From Solea solea (Eukaryota > Chordata > Actinopteri > Pleuronectiformes > Soleidae): 64,000 nt of DNA. This document shows, in pieces, positions 1-11,055 of the stretch. The position numbers were made by a program, and so were the translations under genes. Position 1 is the stretch's first letter; every line of letters begins with the position of its first letter. Location: contig NC_081150.1 in assembly GCF_958295425.1 (NCBI RefSeq), positions 11,717,001-11,781,000 of the forward strand. The letters are read 5' to 3'. Below the pieces are notes generated by a model. The model saw only the letters and a list, made by a program, of their open reading frames with translations, made no database searches and was not told the origin of the DNA.

Positions 1-2315
1 TGTTAACTTGTATGTTGTGACCTCATGTCTCGTGTGCACATACTCTCTGGAGTTGAGTCGAGTTGAGTGTGCGTGATGTATATCATACCTTGTGTCCGCT
101 ACCCTTCTGTGCACTGCAGGCTGCCAGCTAGCCGTGTGAGAAGCCGTGCACATCTTTTAAAGTCTGAAAGGAGGAGATGACACGGAGAGACGGATAAGCA
201 ACTGCATTTTCACACAGGGTCGACCCATTTTTCATAGTGAGAGGGTGATTTGTTATTTTGGAGGAGACACACACGTACACTCCCCGAATAGCATGTTTTC
301 TGCTGTCAGGGCACCGTGGAGATACACAGGGTTGTATCCACACCAAAGACAAACACTGTGCTAACTGGGTTGAAAGTTTGGGGGGGACATTTGCTAAATT
401 AACTTGTAATGCATACATGTTGGAAACATTTCCTATCTTTGAGTCTGTTCACCTTGCACTAGATTATACAGTTGTTGCTATTCCATCACAGTTGTTTCTT
501 AAAAATTGGAAGGAACAGCAATCGCGTTAATGTGTGTCCTCGCCTCTCCAACTTTGACAAACACAAAACTAAATAGGAGCAGTGTATCTGTCAAATGTGT
601 TGCTCTCCAGCCACAATTCGGGGCCTGTGTGCTGTGCCTTTGTGCCAGACAAATGTCAGTGTCTAGTGCAATTTTTTTCATTGCATTTGATAGACACCAG
701 TATGTTAAAAGACTGCTGCTGCTTCTATGACCACTGTGGCAGGGACAATGTAGATGAATATCTCAGCAAATAATGACCCAACAAGTATCCCACCTATAAT
801 ATTATTTTAGTTATTCTACTTTACTTATATCCCAGTTTTCTATTGTTCCTTAATCAATCGGCCAAATCCTCTGTGACACTTTAAGCAGCACATATAACTT
901 TGCTTATTTGTCGATTCATTTATTTATTGTTGCTGATATTTCAGTGGAATTTGTTTTAAACAAACACGTCTTGTGTCAGGTTGCTTGCAATATGCAATGT
1001 GCTCTGGCTTGGGTCCTGATGTCTTTTTAAACACTGCTGCATACCATAAAGGTCTGAAGTGAACTGAAGTGAACCCGCTCCGACAGAGTCTACATGTCAG
1101 CCTGCTGGACTGTTTCCTTTTTCAGTGGCTCTTTTTGACACGTGACAATTTAATCAGGCAGGGTTAAAGTGTGGCCGACGGCGCGTTTGTTGTGGCGCTG
1201 ATCCAGCACCTTGTGTCAATTTATATCACATATATATCCAGTGAGAACTCTTTTGAAGCTTAATTCAAACAAAATGTTCTAACTCAAAACCTGTCTGATA
1301 AGATGGAAAATTGAGTCAAACCAGAAACAAGCCTGTTTTGCCAAGATCTGAGATATTTTCTCTAACTTTGGCCTTTTGCAGTGAACCTGCTCTGTATCTC
1401 AAATAATCTTCTCTCCTTTTTTTTTTTTTGCTCAGTTGCATTTTCCTTCCTTTCTTTCACTTAAGCTTTAATTGAAAAGTCTTTTCATTTTCTTCTGCAT
1501 CAATAAAGTAGGCAAAGTATTAACGCCTCAACTAATGGTGCTATATGTAAATATCATTTATTTATATATTTAATATAGATAAAAGTATCTATTTGAGCTC
1601 ACATTTGAACCCTTTACACAAAATGGTTGCAAGTATTTTGACTATTGTTGAAAGTGAATGAGTCTGTCATTAGTTTAGCCATAAATAATGATCTCCCTAA
1701 CTAATCAGTGATGAATGGACTGTTAAAAGTGGCAAGTTTGCACAGGAGCTATTTATTAGATCATTGTGGGGAAGAAAGGCAAACCGCACAAGCTGCGTGC
1801 CAATACGACATTTTGAAATGTCTGTAAATGATATAAAATGATTTACACTCAAATGGGACCCTGACACAGACACAGCAGCCATTTTGACAGGTCACAGTAG
1901 GACAGTCACGGCTAAATCACTGAATTAGTGATGGCTGAGTTCCATTTAGCTTCTGCTGTCTCAGGGTGTGTGCTGCTTCACTGTCACACCGCCCTGTGAT
2001 CGGAAACACCTGTGCTTTTCCCTGCTAAAACATTGCTCAAGTGTGCAGCGTCCTCTTGTGAACTGTCAGACAAAATGCCCTGTTCTCAGTGAGCTGCCTG
2101 ACCCTGTCCTGTTTTTTTGTTTTTTTTTGATTTTCACATTAAGCGATCATTTTTGGACTATCTAATGATGTAAAAACTCAGGAAAAGGTACATAGACTCA
2201 GACTCCTGTATGACTTTTGTGGTGTGTATGGCCGTGGCAAGTAAAGAAAGTGGATGACTTTTGGCAACAAGGCACATTTCCCCAGTGTGAATTGACCAGT
2301 GTAATTGCAACTTAC
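1..2315. other. ALKAL2 last intron / 3' side, no exon recognised
   Basis: This stretch lies downstream (in gene direction) of the last ALKAL2 exon I can identify, so it should be intron and possibly 3' flank. I searched the minus strand for the missing final exon, expected to encode YYKRCARLL or similar with two cysteines, and found no match. Open frames here are short and have no family resemblance. No transposon was recognised. Confidence 0.5.
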
Positions 2316-3064
2316 ATGCAGGTATCGTGCAGTCTCTGGTGTGATGGTAGAGTCTGTACACTTGCTTCCTGCACTTAGGGCTGAAGGAGAGTGGACCTGA
2401 AAGGCGAAAGGAGAACCGGCATTAAGAAAAATTTCCAGCTTTGCAACCACCTGTTTCACAGGCTGTATCTCACGTGTCAAAAGACACATGAAACACAGAT
2501 CCACTTTAACTTCCTTGCACTTGCACTTGACAACTAGACACTTGTGCGTGAGAAACACAGCTTTGTTTTCAGGGACGCCTCTTACCTGTTATATGTTTTA
2601 AGAACTCCTTCTTTCTATGATCTTTAGAGTAAATGACTGTGGGCAGAGAGAAGAAAAGGGAGGCAAATTTAACACTAAAGTTCAAATCTGTCTGCTGTTA
2701 ATAGACTAACTTGGGCATCAACCAGTGATCTGAATACTGGCAGGAAATTGATCGATTAGGGGGCAAAGAGAATGAGAAGCGGCCACTCACCGGGAGTCGG
2801 AGCTCTTCTGTCCGTTTTCAAGTTGCGTAAATCGTTTGGTTCCATCGAAGATATCTGCACTTGCGATTCCGTTTCCGCGCTCTGACTCCGGCTCTCCTCT
2901 ACGTGTCTCATGATCTCCACGATCCGCTTGAAGCCCCGCTGCGCGTCCCTGCCGGTCGCTGCCGACGCCGGTGCCACCGAGGGCGCGCTCCGGCTACAGT
3001 GGCTGGTAAGCGTGCACATTATTAGTACCAGTCCCACGGTGAAATGCTTGCGCAGTCCGTTCAT
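2316..3064 (-). CDS. alkal2: ALK and LTK ligand 2 (FAM150B/augmentor-alpha), exons 1-3, 3' end missing
   Basis: ALKAL2 is a secreted cytokine that binds and activates the receptor tyrosine kinases LTK and ALK; in fish it acts in neural-crest pigment cells (family knowledge). Three coding exons are visible: 2791-3064, 2586-2621 and 2316-2396, all with GT donors and AG acceptors and matching phases. The ATG at 3064-3062 opens a hydrophobic signal peptide (residues 1 to about 25, ending near THCSRS/APS). A polar, poorly conserved stretch follows, then the augmentor domain: FLKHITG, FSPKC and RLYHHTRDCTIPA, which match ALKAL2 better than ALKAL1. Exon 3 ends in phase 1 at a GTAAGT donor after ..CTIPA, exactly where the family continues YYKRC. 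The final exon, which holds the last two conserved cysteines, was not found and probably lies before base 1. Next recognisable gene upstream in the window is TMEM18, 43 kb away. Confidence 0.9.
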
Positions 3065-5600
3065 AGCTCCCGTGGAGTGGGGAAATGAAAAAGAAGACGG
3101 AATAAAGGCCGAACTCCTGATCCAGCGACTGTGGTAAAAGTGAACAGGACACCTGCAGGACAAACCAGAGACATCAGAGTGATTCTCGTGAAGAGTGACT
3201 GAGAGGATCCAGATCTCTGTTACACCCGCTGACAACAGTTAGTGAGAAAACCATTCAAGTGCCAACGGACACAGTTGAAGCCACAGCAAATACTTTCAGG
3301 TCAGACTGAGTGTGGGCCAACAAAATCACACAGTGATTTCTCACAATGCAGTTGCTTCATCCCAAACACACATTTGGACTCAAGTGCGCAAACGCCATGC
3401 AATATCAACTAGTGCAGCGTCTGCGCAATAAATCTGAAGCTGTCATGTATTCCGAATAACTCCTATACATACTTCGAACTTTACGCATCGCATTATTTTT
3501 CCCAAAAAGCAAAAGTTATCCACATAAAGATAAACCACAGGACATAGAACCCTTGTGGTCACATCATTTAGGTTTAACTACTTGAAGTCTTTCTATGTGA
3601 CATGAGTTCGGAAGGAAACTCCTTTAAATAAACTGCACAGCCTGGCGCGACGCTGCCAGAAGACGTTCTTCTAAAGCTATACATCACAGAGATGAATTAA
3701 TACTTTGAAATGCCATTACCTGCGGATCTTTTATATAGATTCCTTAAATATAATACTTAATAAAGTCCCGTGCGTCCAACAGGGATAAGGATGGTGGAAA
3801 AAAATGTGCGCAACTTTGGTTATTTTCCTGCGTCTGTCCAGTCCCAAGTATGTCGTCTCAAAGTCTGTTCTCGTGTCGGACAAAACCAATGGAGCTTCTT
3901 AAGTCATATGAGGTGTCCGCGAGCACCCGTGTTCATCCCCTGTCTGCGTCAGTGAGGAGAGTGTGGAAGAACAGCTCAACGATCCAAGTCCCGCGTGCGT
4001 CCTCGCTGGAGTGGCAGTTTAATCTCCGTGAAGTTACGCTCACTTTTTATTCTGTCTCGCAGACGTGGTGACCTTTCCCTCGTGGGTTACTCCGCCGTGC
4101 CTCTGGCGATAAAAATATGACGCACCACTGGCACTCCGCAAAGTCCAAATGACTTGAGCGACCAGTTATATGCGTCCCCCTCCTTCTCGTTTTCCCATTT
4201 ATCTGTGCGATACGGTTACAGGAAGCCTCCCTTTCCAGCTAATACTTCCACTGAAATCGCACTCAGCCGAGAACAGAGCGCAAATACCCACATCTTTCTC
4301 CATGTATTCCTTTTTGTGAGTCCCCGAGCACCATTTAACGCACCTTTACGCAGCTCCAGGGAAGTGGAACACACAGTTCCACGGCGCTATAGAGTCTGGC
4401 GCATTTTCGACCTCACAACACAGAGCCCTTGTTCCCTTTGGAGATCAGTGTGTTGTACTCCACTGCGAGTGCTACAGCTTTGTTTAACTCACTTCAGGCA
4501 GTTGGCTCCCCGCCCCAGCATTTCATAAAGCTGAATTATGAAGAAAATGTGAGGGGAATCAATCTCATGTTTCAGGACTTTAAAAGAAAGCTTGAATAAA
4601 GCCACACAACTCAAACTCCCCGCCTATGATTTCAAGCATTTCCCTATTTTTCCGCCTTGATATGACCACTGGAGCCTATTTGTTGTAAAGACTGGGGCTT
4701 GGTGTCGTGATTTCATCACCTGTGGTGACTGAGCCGAAAGTCAAACCTTGGTGCTGAAAGGACAGCGCGCACAGCTGTCACCTCCTCCCCAAACCGGTAC
4801 AATAATGCGCTTCCATACAACGACAGACTTTTTTTGTTTTTTGTTTTTTGATTTATTAATAATACGGAGCCCACAAAAACACACAAAAAAAGTATTTTTG
4901 CGAGATCTCCCAAAGTTTTTACGGTCCTCTCGCAAAACTTCCAGTCATTCATTCATGTACTTCCCGGTCAGTTTGACCCATACAGACTCTAAACAAACAG
5001 AACAATGCAGCACATTCACCCGTGGGAGAGGAACACGAGGTTAATTTTGAGATTGGCCTGAAATATAAAGACATCAAATAATAAACACGGTTTTCAAAAT
5101 TATAATTTTTTTCTTATGATGGTTCACCACACAGTTAGGAATGAATCTACATCTCTTTCTCGTTTTATGAAATATGCAGTCTAATAATAACAGCACACTT
5201 CATTCACAGCATTAATGTGCCCTGTCATTTGTCATTGGGTCAGTTTGCAGACCAGGTGGAGGGAGTTAGACTTCGGGGGTCTCCACCAGAGCCTGACCTC
5301 TGACCCTGAGACTAAAATGAACACTGGTTTTCTGTGTAAAACAAATAAGCTGGACTGTCAAGACCAGTGTAACAGATGTAACACTTGGAATCACCTTTAT
5401 TCACATCCCAATTTCAAAGACTTGTGTTTATTTATAACTTTCATTCAGATTTTGTTAAATGAAACCACATATTTATCACGCATTATAATATCAAACACTC
5501 TCCAGAATGTATAAAACCTTCTGTACTGACTGACATGTGCAGCTGCTGTTTCAGCAGAGGGCGTCATTCTGCAATCACGCTCGTACACTGATATTGTCTG
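3065..5600. other. ALKAL2 upstream region, no coding evidence
   Basis: This is the 5' flank of ALKAL2. The part from about 3620 to 4530 is visibly richer in CpG than the AT-rich surroundings, which would fit a promoter or 5' UTR, but no transcription start can be set from sequence alone. Several open frames of 60-125 codons occur on the plus strand and none resembles a known protein. From 4560 to 5600 I see only AT-rich unique DNA. Confidence 0.4.
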
Positions 5601-5760
5601 CTCTTCACTCTCATAGTGAAACGCTCCAGTCTGTCTGCCTCCCTTTCTCTGGAACAACCTTCCTGTTGACATCAGACTTTTGGACTCTTCTGAGGCTTTG
5701 AAATCCAAACTCACAGCTCATTTGTATGCCTGCTTTATCTCTCTAAAGCACTGCGTGATT
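5600..5760 (+). mobile_element. LINE ORF2 C-terminal fragment
   Basis: One plus-strand frame reads PPFLWNNLPVDIR followed by EALKSKLTAHLY. That is the usual C-terminal pattern of L2/CR1/Rex-type fish LINEs (LWN.LP..IR then a KLKTHLF-like end). The 5' part is missing. It is a short truncated relic. The flank 5760-6100 shows nothing else. Confidence 0.6.
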
Positions 5761-6105
5761 ATTTTTCAAACGGCAGTGTTTTAGTTTCCATCTGCTTGTT
5801 TTTTAGCTCTTGGGTGTTTGTGTTGACTGCACTCGATCCAGTGGTCTTTACGGTGCAGAGGAGGCCATGTGGCTTTGGTGCTGTGGAGGTTGCGCAGCGT
5901 CCTTTTTAGAACATGTTCCTCTGTAACGTCCAACAGATATAACGTTGTCACCCGGACTGTCCACACAACATGTCTGTCAGTCCTGGAAGCAGTTTTCTTA
6001 AATAATTCATGGACACAGGTCTACAACCTTCATACTTAAGAGTCATTTTTGGCCCATCTCACCAAATTAAATGTATCTAGAGCTCCTTCTATTATGTGTA
6101 GAATA

Positions 6106-6235
6106 GAAAAGAATCATAAATCCTCTATTGTCATTGTACAAGACAAAATCAGACGTGTATCTTCTGAAAACTGGTGTAATAAAACAAAATTTCAACTCAA
6201 CACACACCGACACACAATAATATAAGAACATACAT
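6106..6235 (-). repeat. Possible SINE/LINE 3' tail (degenerate)
   Basis: The minus strand reads approximately TGTACAATGACAATAGAGGATTTATGATTC. It resembles the ACAATAAAGGATTCTGATTC tail of a common fish retroposon, which recurs more clearly near 48.3 kb. The copy is degenerate and the family name is not certain. Confidence 0.35.
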
Positions 6236-6240
6236 TAAAG

Positions 6241-6543
6241 CAGTGGTTCTCAAACATTTATACCAAGAACCACCTGAGAAAATACTGAGCTACGGAGGAG
6301 GCAGATTTATTCCCAATAAGATAATTTGCTCTCTCATCATCCTCCTCTTCCTCACATATACTTCACACACTGGTATAGAGACATTAGATTAAGGTGGAGC
6401 GAGAGATAAGGTGGTCCATATTCCTTCAAAGCTCCACTCTGAGCACAAACCCTTGTATATACAGAAGAACACTATTTCTGATTTTCCTCCAAGAACCACC
6501 AGAGGAAGCCTGCGTTGGTTCCACAGTTTGAGAACCAAGGGTG
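6241..6543. mobile_element. hAT-like MITE with CAGTGGTTCTCAAAC inverted ends
   Basis: The left end reads CAGTGGTTCTCAAAC and the right end carries GTTTGAGAACCA, its inverted complement. Just inside lie a second inverted pair, CAAGAACCACC near both ends. The CAGTG start is usual for hAT-type non-autonomous elements. Flanks share TAAAG on both sides, which may be a worn 8-bp target duplication. No transposase is encoded. From 6544 to 7706 nothing further is recognised. Confidence 0.6.
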
Positions 6544-7706
6544 TAAAGAATAGGTTGGGCCGACACCCTCAGGGTGTATTGCACAGAAGTACTAATTGCA
6601 CTTAACAATAGGTTGTAGGCACATTTGTGAATTTCTGTTCGTAGACCTATTGGAATCGCTATCTTATTCAGGTAAAATGTATTAAATAGATAAATAGCTT
6701 CAGCCTTTTTAAAGGTGAGCAATCATTTTTATCATTATGTGGATCCAAAAATAGACAAGACTTCAAATGCATACTTTTTATGTATGTCAGGAATGGCAAT
6801 CCATGTTTCAAACACACGTTTTTTTTTTGTTTGGGAAGGTTTTCCGTATCGCTTCATTTGTGCTTCTGCTAAAAATCTCTTCAAGACTGGACACCCATAA
6901 GTCATAATAAGCTGCATCGCCCTGTTCTATTTCAAGATGGTGTGTACTTCAAATTTGTGCTACATCAAAAAAAGTTTTTGACTCTTATCCACAATAACAC
7001 ACTTAGCCAGCGTCTTTGTATGAGTTGAGTCTTAAAATCATTCCATATAGACAGGAAAAGAAAGTGTCAAGGGAAAACAAAATACTCAATTTACAAAATG
7101 CGGTACAGGGGGGCTGATGATTCAGTGTGGGTCACATCCGATCTCAAGTCATTCATGCAACTTCCCCTGTGCTACATCCTCATCCATGGCCTGTGCCCTC
7201 TAAAATGTTTTGACCAAAGCAGAAATGAAGTATGAGTACGTACCACTGGTTATTGCAGCTGACGCGCTGCTGTCCGTTCCTTGTGATGGTCAGTGAGTCA
7301 CGTTCATATGATTTGAAATGAACCACGTGCAGTGATCCGTCACTGGTTTCTACACCGTGATTGTTGAAATTCTTCCTGCACCCTTGCTGACATTTCACTT
7401 CCTCGAGGTGTTACACATGGCCATTGTTTCAGAGAGTTGCGGTCAGAGAGAGTGGGGTCATCTGAGTTTGGCCACAGAAATGTTTTCATTAGTGCTGATA
7501 AACTGATACAATAGATGAAAGATGGCTATAAAATCTTGAATCTTAAACATAACATGTCTTAAAATGTCTCAAAACAGCGGACACATACTTTGATTTCAAA
7601 ACCAAGACAGCATGATAAAGGTGTTCGGTAAAGCTGGAGCTTAGATACTATACTCTTCTTTTTATGAATCAGTTTTCTAACTGAGATTCAAATGAATGCT
7701 TCGTCA

Positions 7707-7795
7707 CCAGGCTTTTGCAGAGATTGTTGACCGTTTGGATCAGGTGTGTTGGAGAAACATCTGGGTCTCCAGGACCAGGATTGAGAAACACCGTG
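7707..7795. mobile_element. Partial copy of the hAT-like MITE found at 10.8 kb
   Basis: About 90 bp match the right half of the element at 10845-11045. Shared blocks are the GGCTT.TGCAGAG segment, ATCAGGTGTG.TGGA, AAACATCT and the terminal AGGATTGAGAAACxCxGTG. The left half is absent or unrecognisable. The stretch from here to 8107 holds nothing I can name. Confidence 0.6.
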
Positions 7796-8128
7796 TTATG
7801 GTGATTTTGCAAAATACGCATCTTTGTGTTTGGAAGAAATATCTTAAATATTTTAAGGGGGGTTGTTGCAGTCACATTTGACATTTTATGTGTTTCTCTT
7901 AAACTCACCTGGGACGTTTTTGGGCCTTTCTACATTGAGAGTTTGCATGTGTGTGCGTGTGGGTTTTCTCCAACATGCAAACTGGACACTCTTGTTTGTC
8001 AGCTGGAGGATTGTAGATTTTACATTTTGTGTAATGTTTTGAAATGATGTTCTGGTTTACAGTAGCCAGATACAGTAATTTTGGAACATTTATGACATTT
8101 AACATTCATATTTAAGCATTCTGCAAGA

Positions 8129-8145
8129 CACTTTTATCCAAAGTG
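8129..8145 (-). ncRNA. LINE 3'-tail hairpin with GGATA loop
   Basis: On the minus strand CACTTT-GGATA-AAAGTG forms a perfect 6-bp stem with a 5-base loop. A stem with a GGATA loop at the 3' end of UnaL2-type LINE RNA is the element recognised by the LINE's own reverse transcriptase (established for eel UnaL2). Its position, about 130 bases beyond the ORF2 stop of LINE B, fits that role. Confidence 0.65.
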
Positions 8146-8469
8146 ACTTACAAAAGAGGAATAAGCTACATAAAAGAAGTCTTTGAAAAAAACTCCACTC
8201 GATGGGAACAGTGGACTGACAGAGGGTGAGAGTGCAGAAGGAGATAGTGCTGTGGAGGGGGTAAAGGTAAGTGCTAGGACAGAAGATGCTCGTGGAAGAG
8301 CTGGGTCTTCAAGAGCTTCTTGGAGATAGACGAGGACCCCCCTGTTCTTGTACCGCCTGGTAGGTCATTCCACCAGCGTGGAACGACACACGAAAAGAGT
8401 CTGGATTGTCTTGTGCGGGGTGTTGGCACTGCCAGACCACAAACGGAGTAGTCGAGGGGTAACATAAGC

Positions 8470-8472
8470 CTT

Positions 8473-8519
<47 letters not shown>

Positions 8520-9095
8520 ATTTTATTTGGAGGCGCCTCTCTGGGCACTCGAGGACACCGTACAATACATAAATAAATAAAAACACTAAGAAAAAAAAAA
8601 AAAGAAACAGATAAGAAAAGACAATGTAGATAGTTAAGTGGGGTAGGCAGTTCGGAATAGGTGAGTTTTTAGTCTTGTTTTGAAGAGTATGAGAGAGTCC
8701 AAGTTCCTGAGGTCCGGTGGGAGTGCGTTCCAGAGTTGGGGGGCAGAGCGGCTGAAAGCCCTGCGCCCCATGGTGATGAGGCGGGCGGGAGGGACAGAGA
8801 GGTGGACTGAGGAGAAAGGTTGTGGATGGCCTTGAACGTAAACAGGAGGATTTTGAAGTCGATGCAGAGTTTGACCGGGAGCCAGTGGAGTTGCTGCAGA
8901 ACAGGGGTGATGTGGTGGATGGAGGGGGTTCTGGTGATGATCCGAGCTGCAGAGTTCTGAACCAGTTGGAGTTTATGGAGGTATTTGTGAGGTAGACCAA
9001 AGAGAAGGGAGTTGCAGTAGTCGATGCGGGAGGTGACAAGGCTGTGTACATGGTATGCAAACCGGGTGATGTTATTGATATGGGATTGGAATGAA
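8470..9095 (-). mobile_element. LINE A: L2/Maui-like ORF2 C-terminus with (ATT)n tail
   Basis: The minus strand encodes [47 protein letters not shown] and [15 protein letters not shown]. After a frame change come [10 protein letters not shown] and [12 protein letters not shown] with a stop at 8636-8634. This is the region just after the reverse-transcriptase core in CR1/L2-type LINEs. The 3' UTR ends GAGGCGCCTCCAAATAAAAT and runs into a (ATT)n tail at 8474-8518. The insertion sits in the same orientation inside LINE B. The upstream junction lies between roughly 9075 and 9100. Confidence 0.8.
8474..8518. repeat. (TAA)n microsatellite, LINE A tail
   Basis: About 15 uninterrupted TAA units. It is the 3' tail of the minus-strand LINE A rather than an independent satellite. 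Confidence 0.9.
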
Positions 9096-9180
9096 TTTAA
9101 GTAGGTGGGAGCAGACCCATGAAGCATTTTGTAGGCTAGCATCAGTGATTTGATTTTGATGAAGCTGTTAACAACACATT

Positions 9181-10836
9181 TGTGCTGAGTCATTTCAAAG
9201 ACATAATAAAGTGTTGTTCTCCCAAAAAAAAGCCCCAAACATGACTCAGCTGATACTTATTTACATTTTCGCAGTCTGTGCATAGTGAAGCATGTGATAC
9301 AGAGGATTGTTGGACTGTATGGGATGTGACATTTTTATCTGTCCGATATCTGGTCCACTGATTTTGACGAGTATCGGACCGATACTGTATCTGTTTCACC
9401 ATATGGGGTCACCAAATGACACATTCACCTGAATGTTTTACATTTTTATTTATTCTTTCCTCCTGGCGCTCTCTCTCTCTCAGTTTTGAAACAGTTGTTT
9501 TTTGCTATAACTTAAACAGAGGGATTTACTGTATATGAATCGCTCTGCAGTCGAGTCACTGCACACATCTGGACGTCACACTCACAATAAAAAGACTTAT
9601 AGGTTAGCAAACAAGTTGACAGCTTAATAAATCCCCGTAAATCGACGTTGAGATCATGTATTGACTCTTCCAATGACATGTTGTGATGATGATAGAACTT
9701 TGGGGACCTTTCACTGAGTGGGAGCTTGGTAGTATTTCTTACATTAATGATGACGATGATAAGATGAGTATTATATGTCCAGAATCATTATGTTTCAGTT
9801 AAAGGATGGGTTCATGAATTAACTTCACACGTGCGGGAGCGGGAGTCTCAGTCTGATCTGACCTCTCAATTTGGTCGTATAAAGATCCTCTCTCTTCTCT
9901 CTGTCACAGTTGCTGTCAGCTGTTCACTCTGGTCTTGGATCGCTCTGCATCAGACTTTTTCTTGTCAGTAGCTTTCCCCAAAAGCGTCTTTCGTTTGCAA
10001 CCAACACCTGTTGTTGGCACCTTTTCTGCCATAGCGTTGCTTCGACGCTCTCATTGGATTTAGCAAGCAATACCGTAAAAAAAGTCCCAGAGTAAAAACA
10101 TAGAGCTGGAAAAGAAACAAGACACGACAAAACAGATGAGAGAGTTGAGTTAAGTCTCGATGTTCTGAATGTGTACATATGTTTTTGCTTTGATGTGGAG
10201 GCAGTGGAGTGTTCAGGGATGTGGTGAGCAGACCTGTGGTGGGATTATTTAAGCACATGATCTGCATGAGAACATGTCATTCTGTGACAGTATGGAATAA
10301 AGTTATAATAATAGGGAACTTGTCACATGTGATGGGATTTGGCAGAAAAAGAATCACATACACACATGTAAGCCATCACCAAATAAAGGGAACAGTGTTT
10401 GAGTCCCCACATGTTTTGCATGTAGGAGTTTTTATTGTCCTACATCCCAACACCAGCTTCAAGGAAAAGTACCTGCTGTGTCTTTTCATTGCTACCGCTG
10501 CGTCTTATAGCCAAACAAGCATGAATACATATTGAATCAGTAGGTGTGACATTTGTGACAATTGTCCTATTCCGGCCTGTCCGCTCGTTCAGGATCGTTT
10601 CAATGCATTTACCATGGCTTGACTGCAGTTGTTTACCGTAGAGAGATGCCCCTGCCTGCAGGTGTGGAGACGGGTGTGCATCACCTTCAAGTGTCCTCTG
10701 GAAACACTTGCTTGTAATATGAGCAACAGAGGCCTGTTAGAATAACCTATTTAGAATTTTGACCCTGACGTGGATTTGAACAGAGGCTTGTTTTCTCTTT
10801 GTTGGCTAAATACCAAGCAAATGGTTAGTTGTGTTG
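9181..10836. other. Intergenic, nothing coding
   Basis: At 9335-9400 the sequence TATCTGTCCGATATCTGG, followed by GAGTATCGGACCGATACTG, resembles the self-similar ends of a common fish DNA element, but it is too short to name. The rest is unique AT-rich DNA. Open frames of 60-108 codons have no recognisable content. Confidence 0.4.
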
Positions 10837-11053
10837 GTTTAGCTCAGTGTTTCTCAATCCCACAGTCCTGCATGTTCTAGATGATTCCCTGCTCAACAAC
10901 ACACCTGATTCTAATAAACGGGTCGTTAACAGGCTTCTGCAGAGCTCGTTGATGAGCTGACCATTTGAATCAGGTGTGCTGGATCAGGGAAACATCTAAA
11001 ACATGCAGGGCAGTCAGTCCCCAGCACGAGGATTGAGAAACCCTGGTTTAGCT
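10837..11053. mobile_element. Complete hAT-like MITE with perfect 8-bp target duplication
   Basis: The element covers 10845-11045 (201 bp). Its ends are CAGTGTTTCTCAATCC and GGATTGAGAAACCCTG, an inverted pair with two mismatches. It is flanked on both sides by GTTTAGCT (10837-10844 and 11046-11053), a perfect 8-bp duplication as expected for hAT transposition. It has no coding capacity, so it needed a transposase from elsewhere. A worn half copy lies at 7707-7795. Confidence 0.85.
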
Positions 11054-11055
11054 GA

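Larger units (their letters stand above)
8108..9180 (-). mobile_element. LINE B: UnaL2-type 3' end, split by LINE A
   Basis: Two segments read on the minus strand. Upstream part (about 9095-9180) encodes [17 protein letters not shown]. The continuation (8274-8466) encodes LAVPTPRTRQSRLFSCVVP, RWWNDLP and KKLLKTQLF, then a stop. Together these are the ordinary C-terminus of a fish LINE ORF2, interrupted by LINE A. Below the stop, the 3' UTR ends in TTGTAAGTCACTTTGGATAA, the 3' tail known from eel UnaL2 and its partner SINEs. The element is 5'-truncated and dead. Confidence 0.75.

Noticed and set aside
2040..2080. Possible ALKAL2 last exon (minus strand CAG followed by HKRTLHT and a stop)
   Set aside because: Phase fits and HKR resembles YKR, but both expected cysteines are missing and the peptide stops after about eight residues.
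4154..4528. 124-codon plus-strand open frame upstream of ALKAL2
   Set aside because: No family motif, no splice context, and it lies in a CpG-richer segment where long frames arise by chance.
8365..9060. 231-codon minus-strand open frame
   Set aside because: It mixes LINE A frames, 3' UTR and an (ATT)n tail translated as poly-isoleucine; not a gene.
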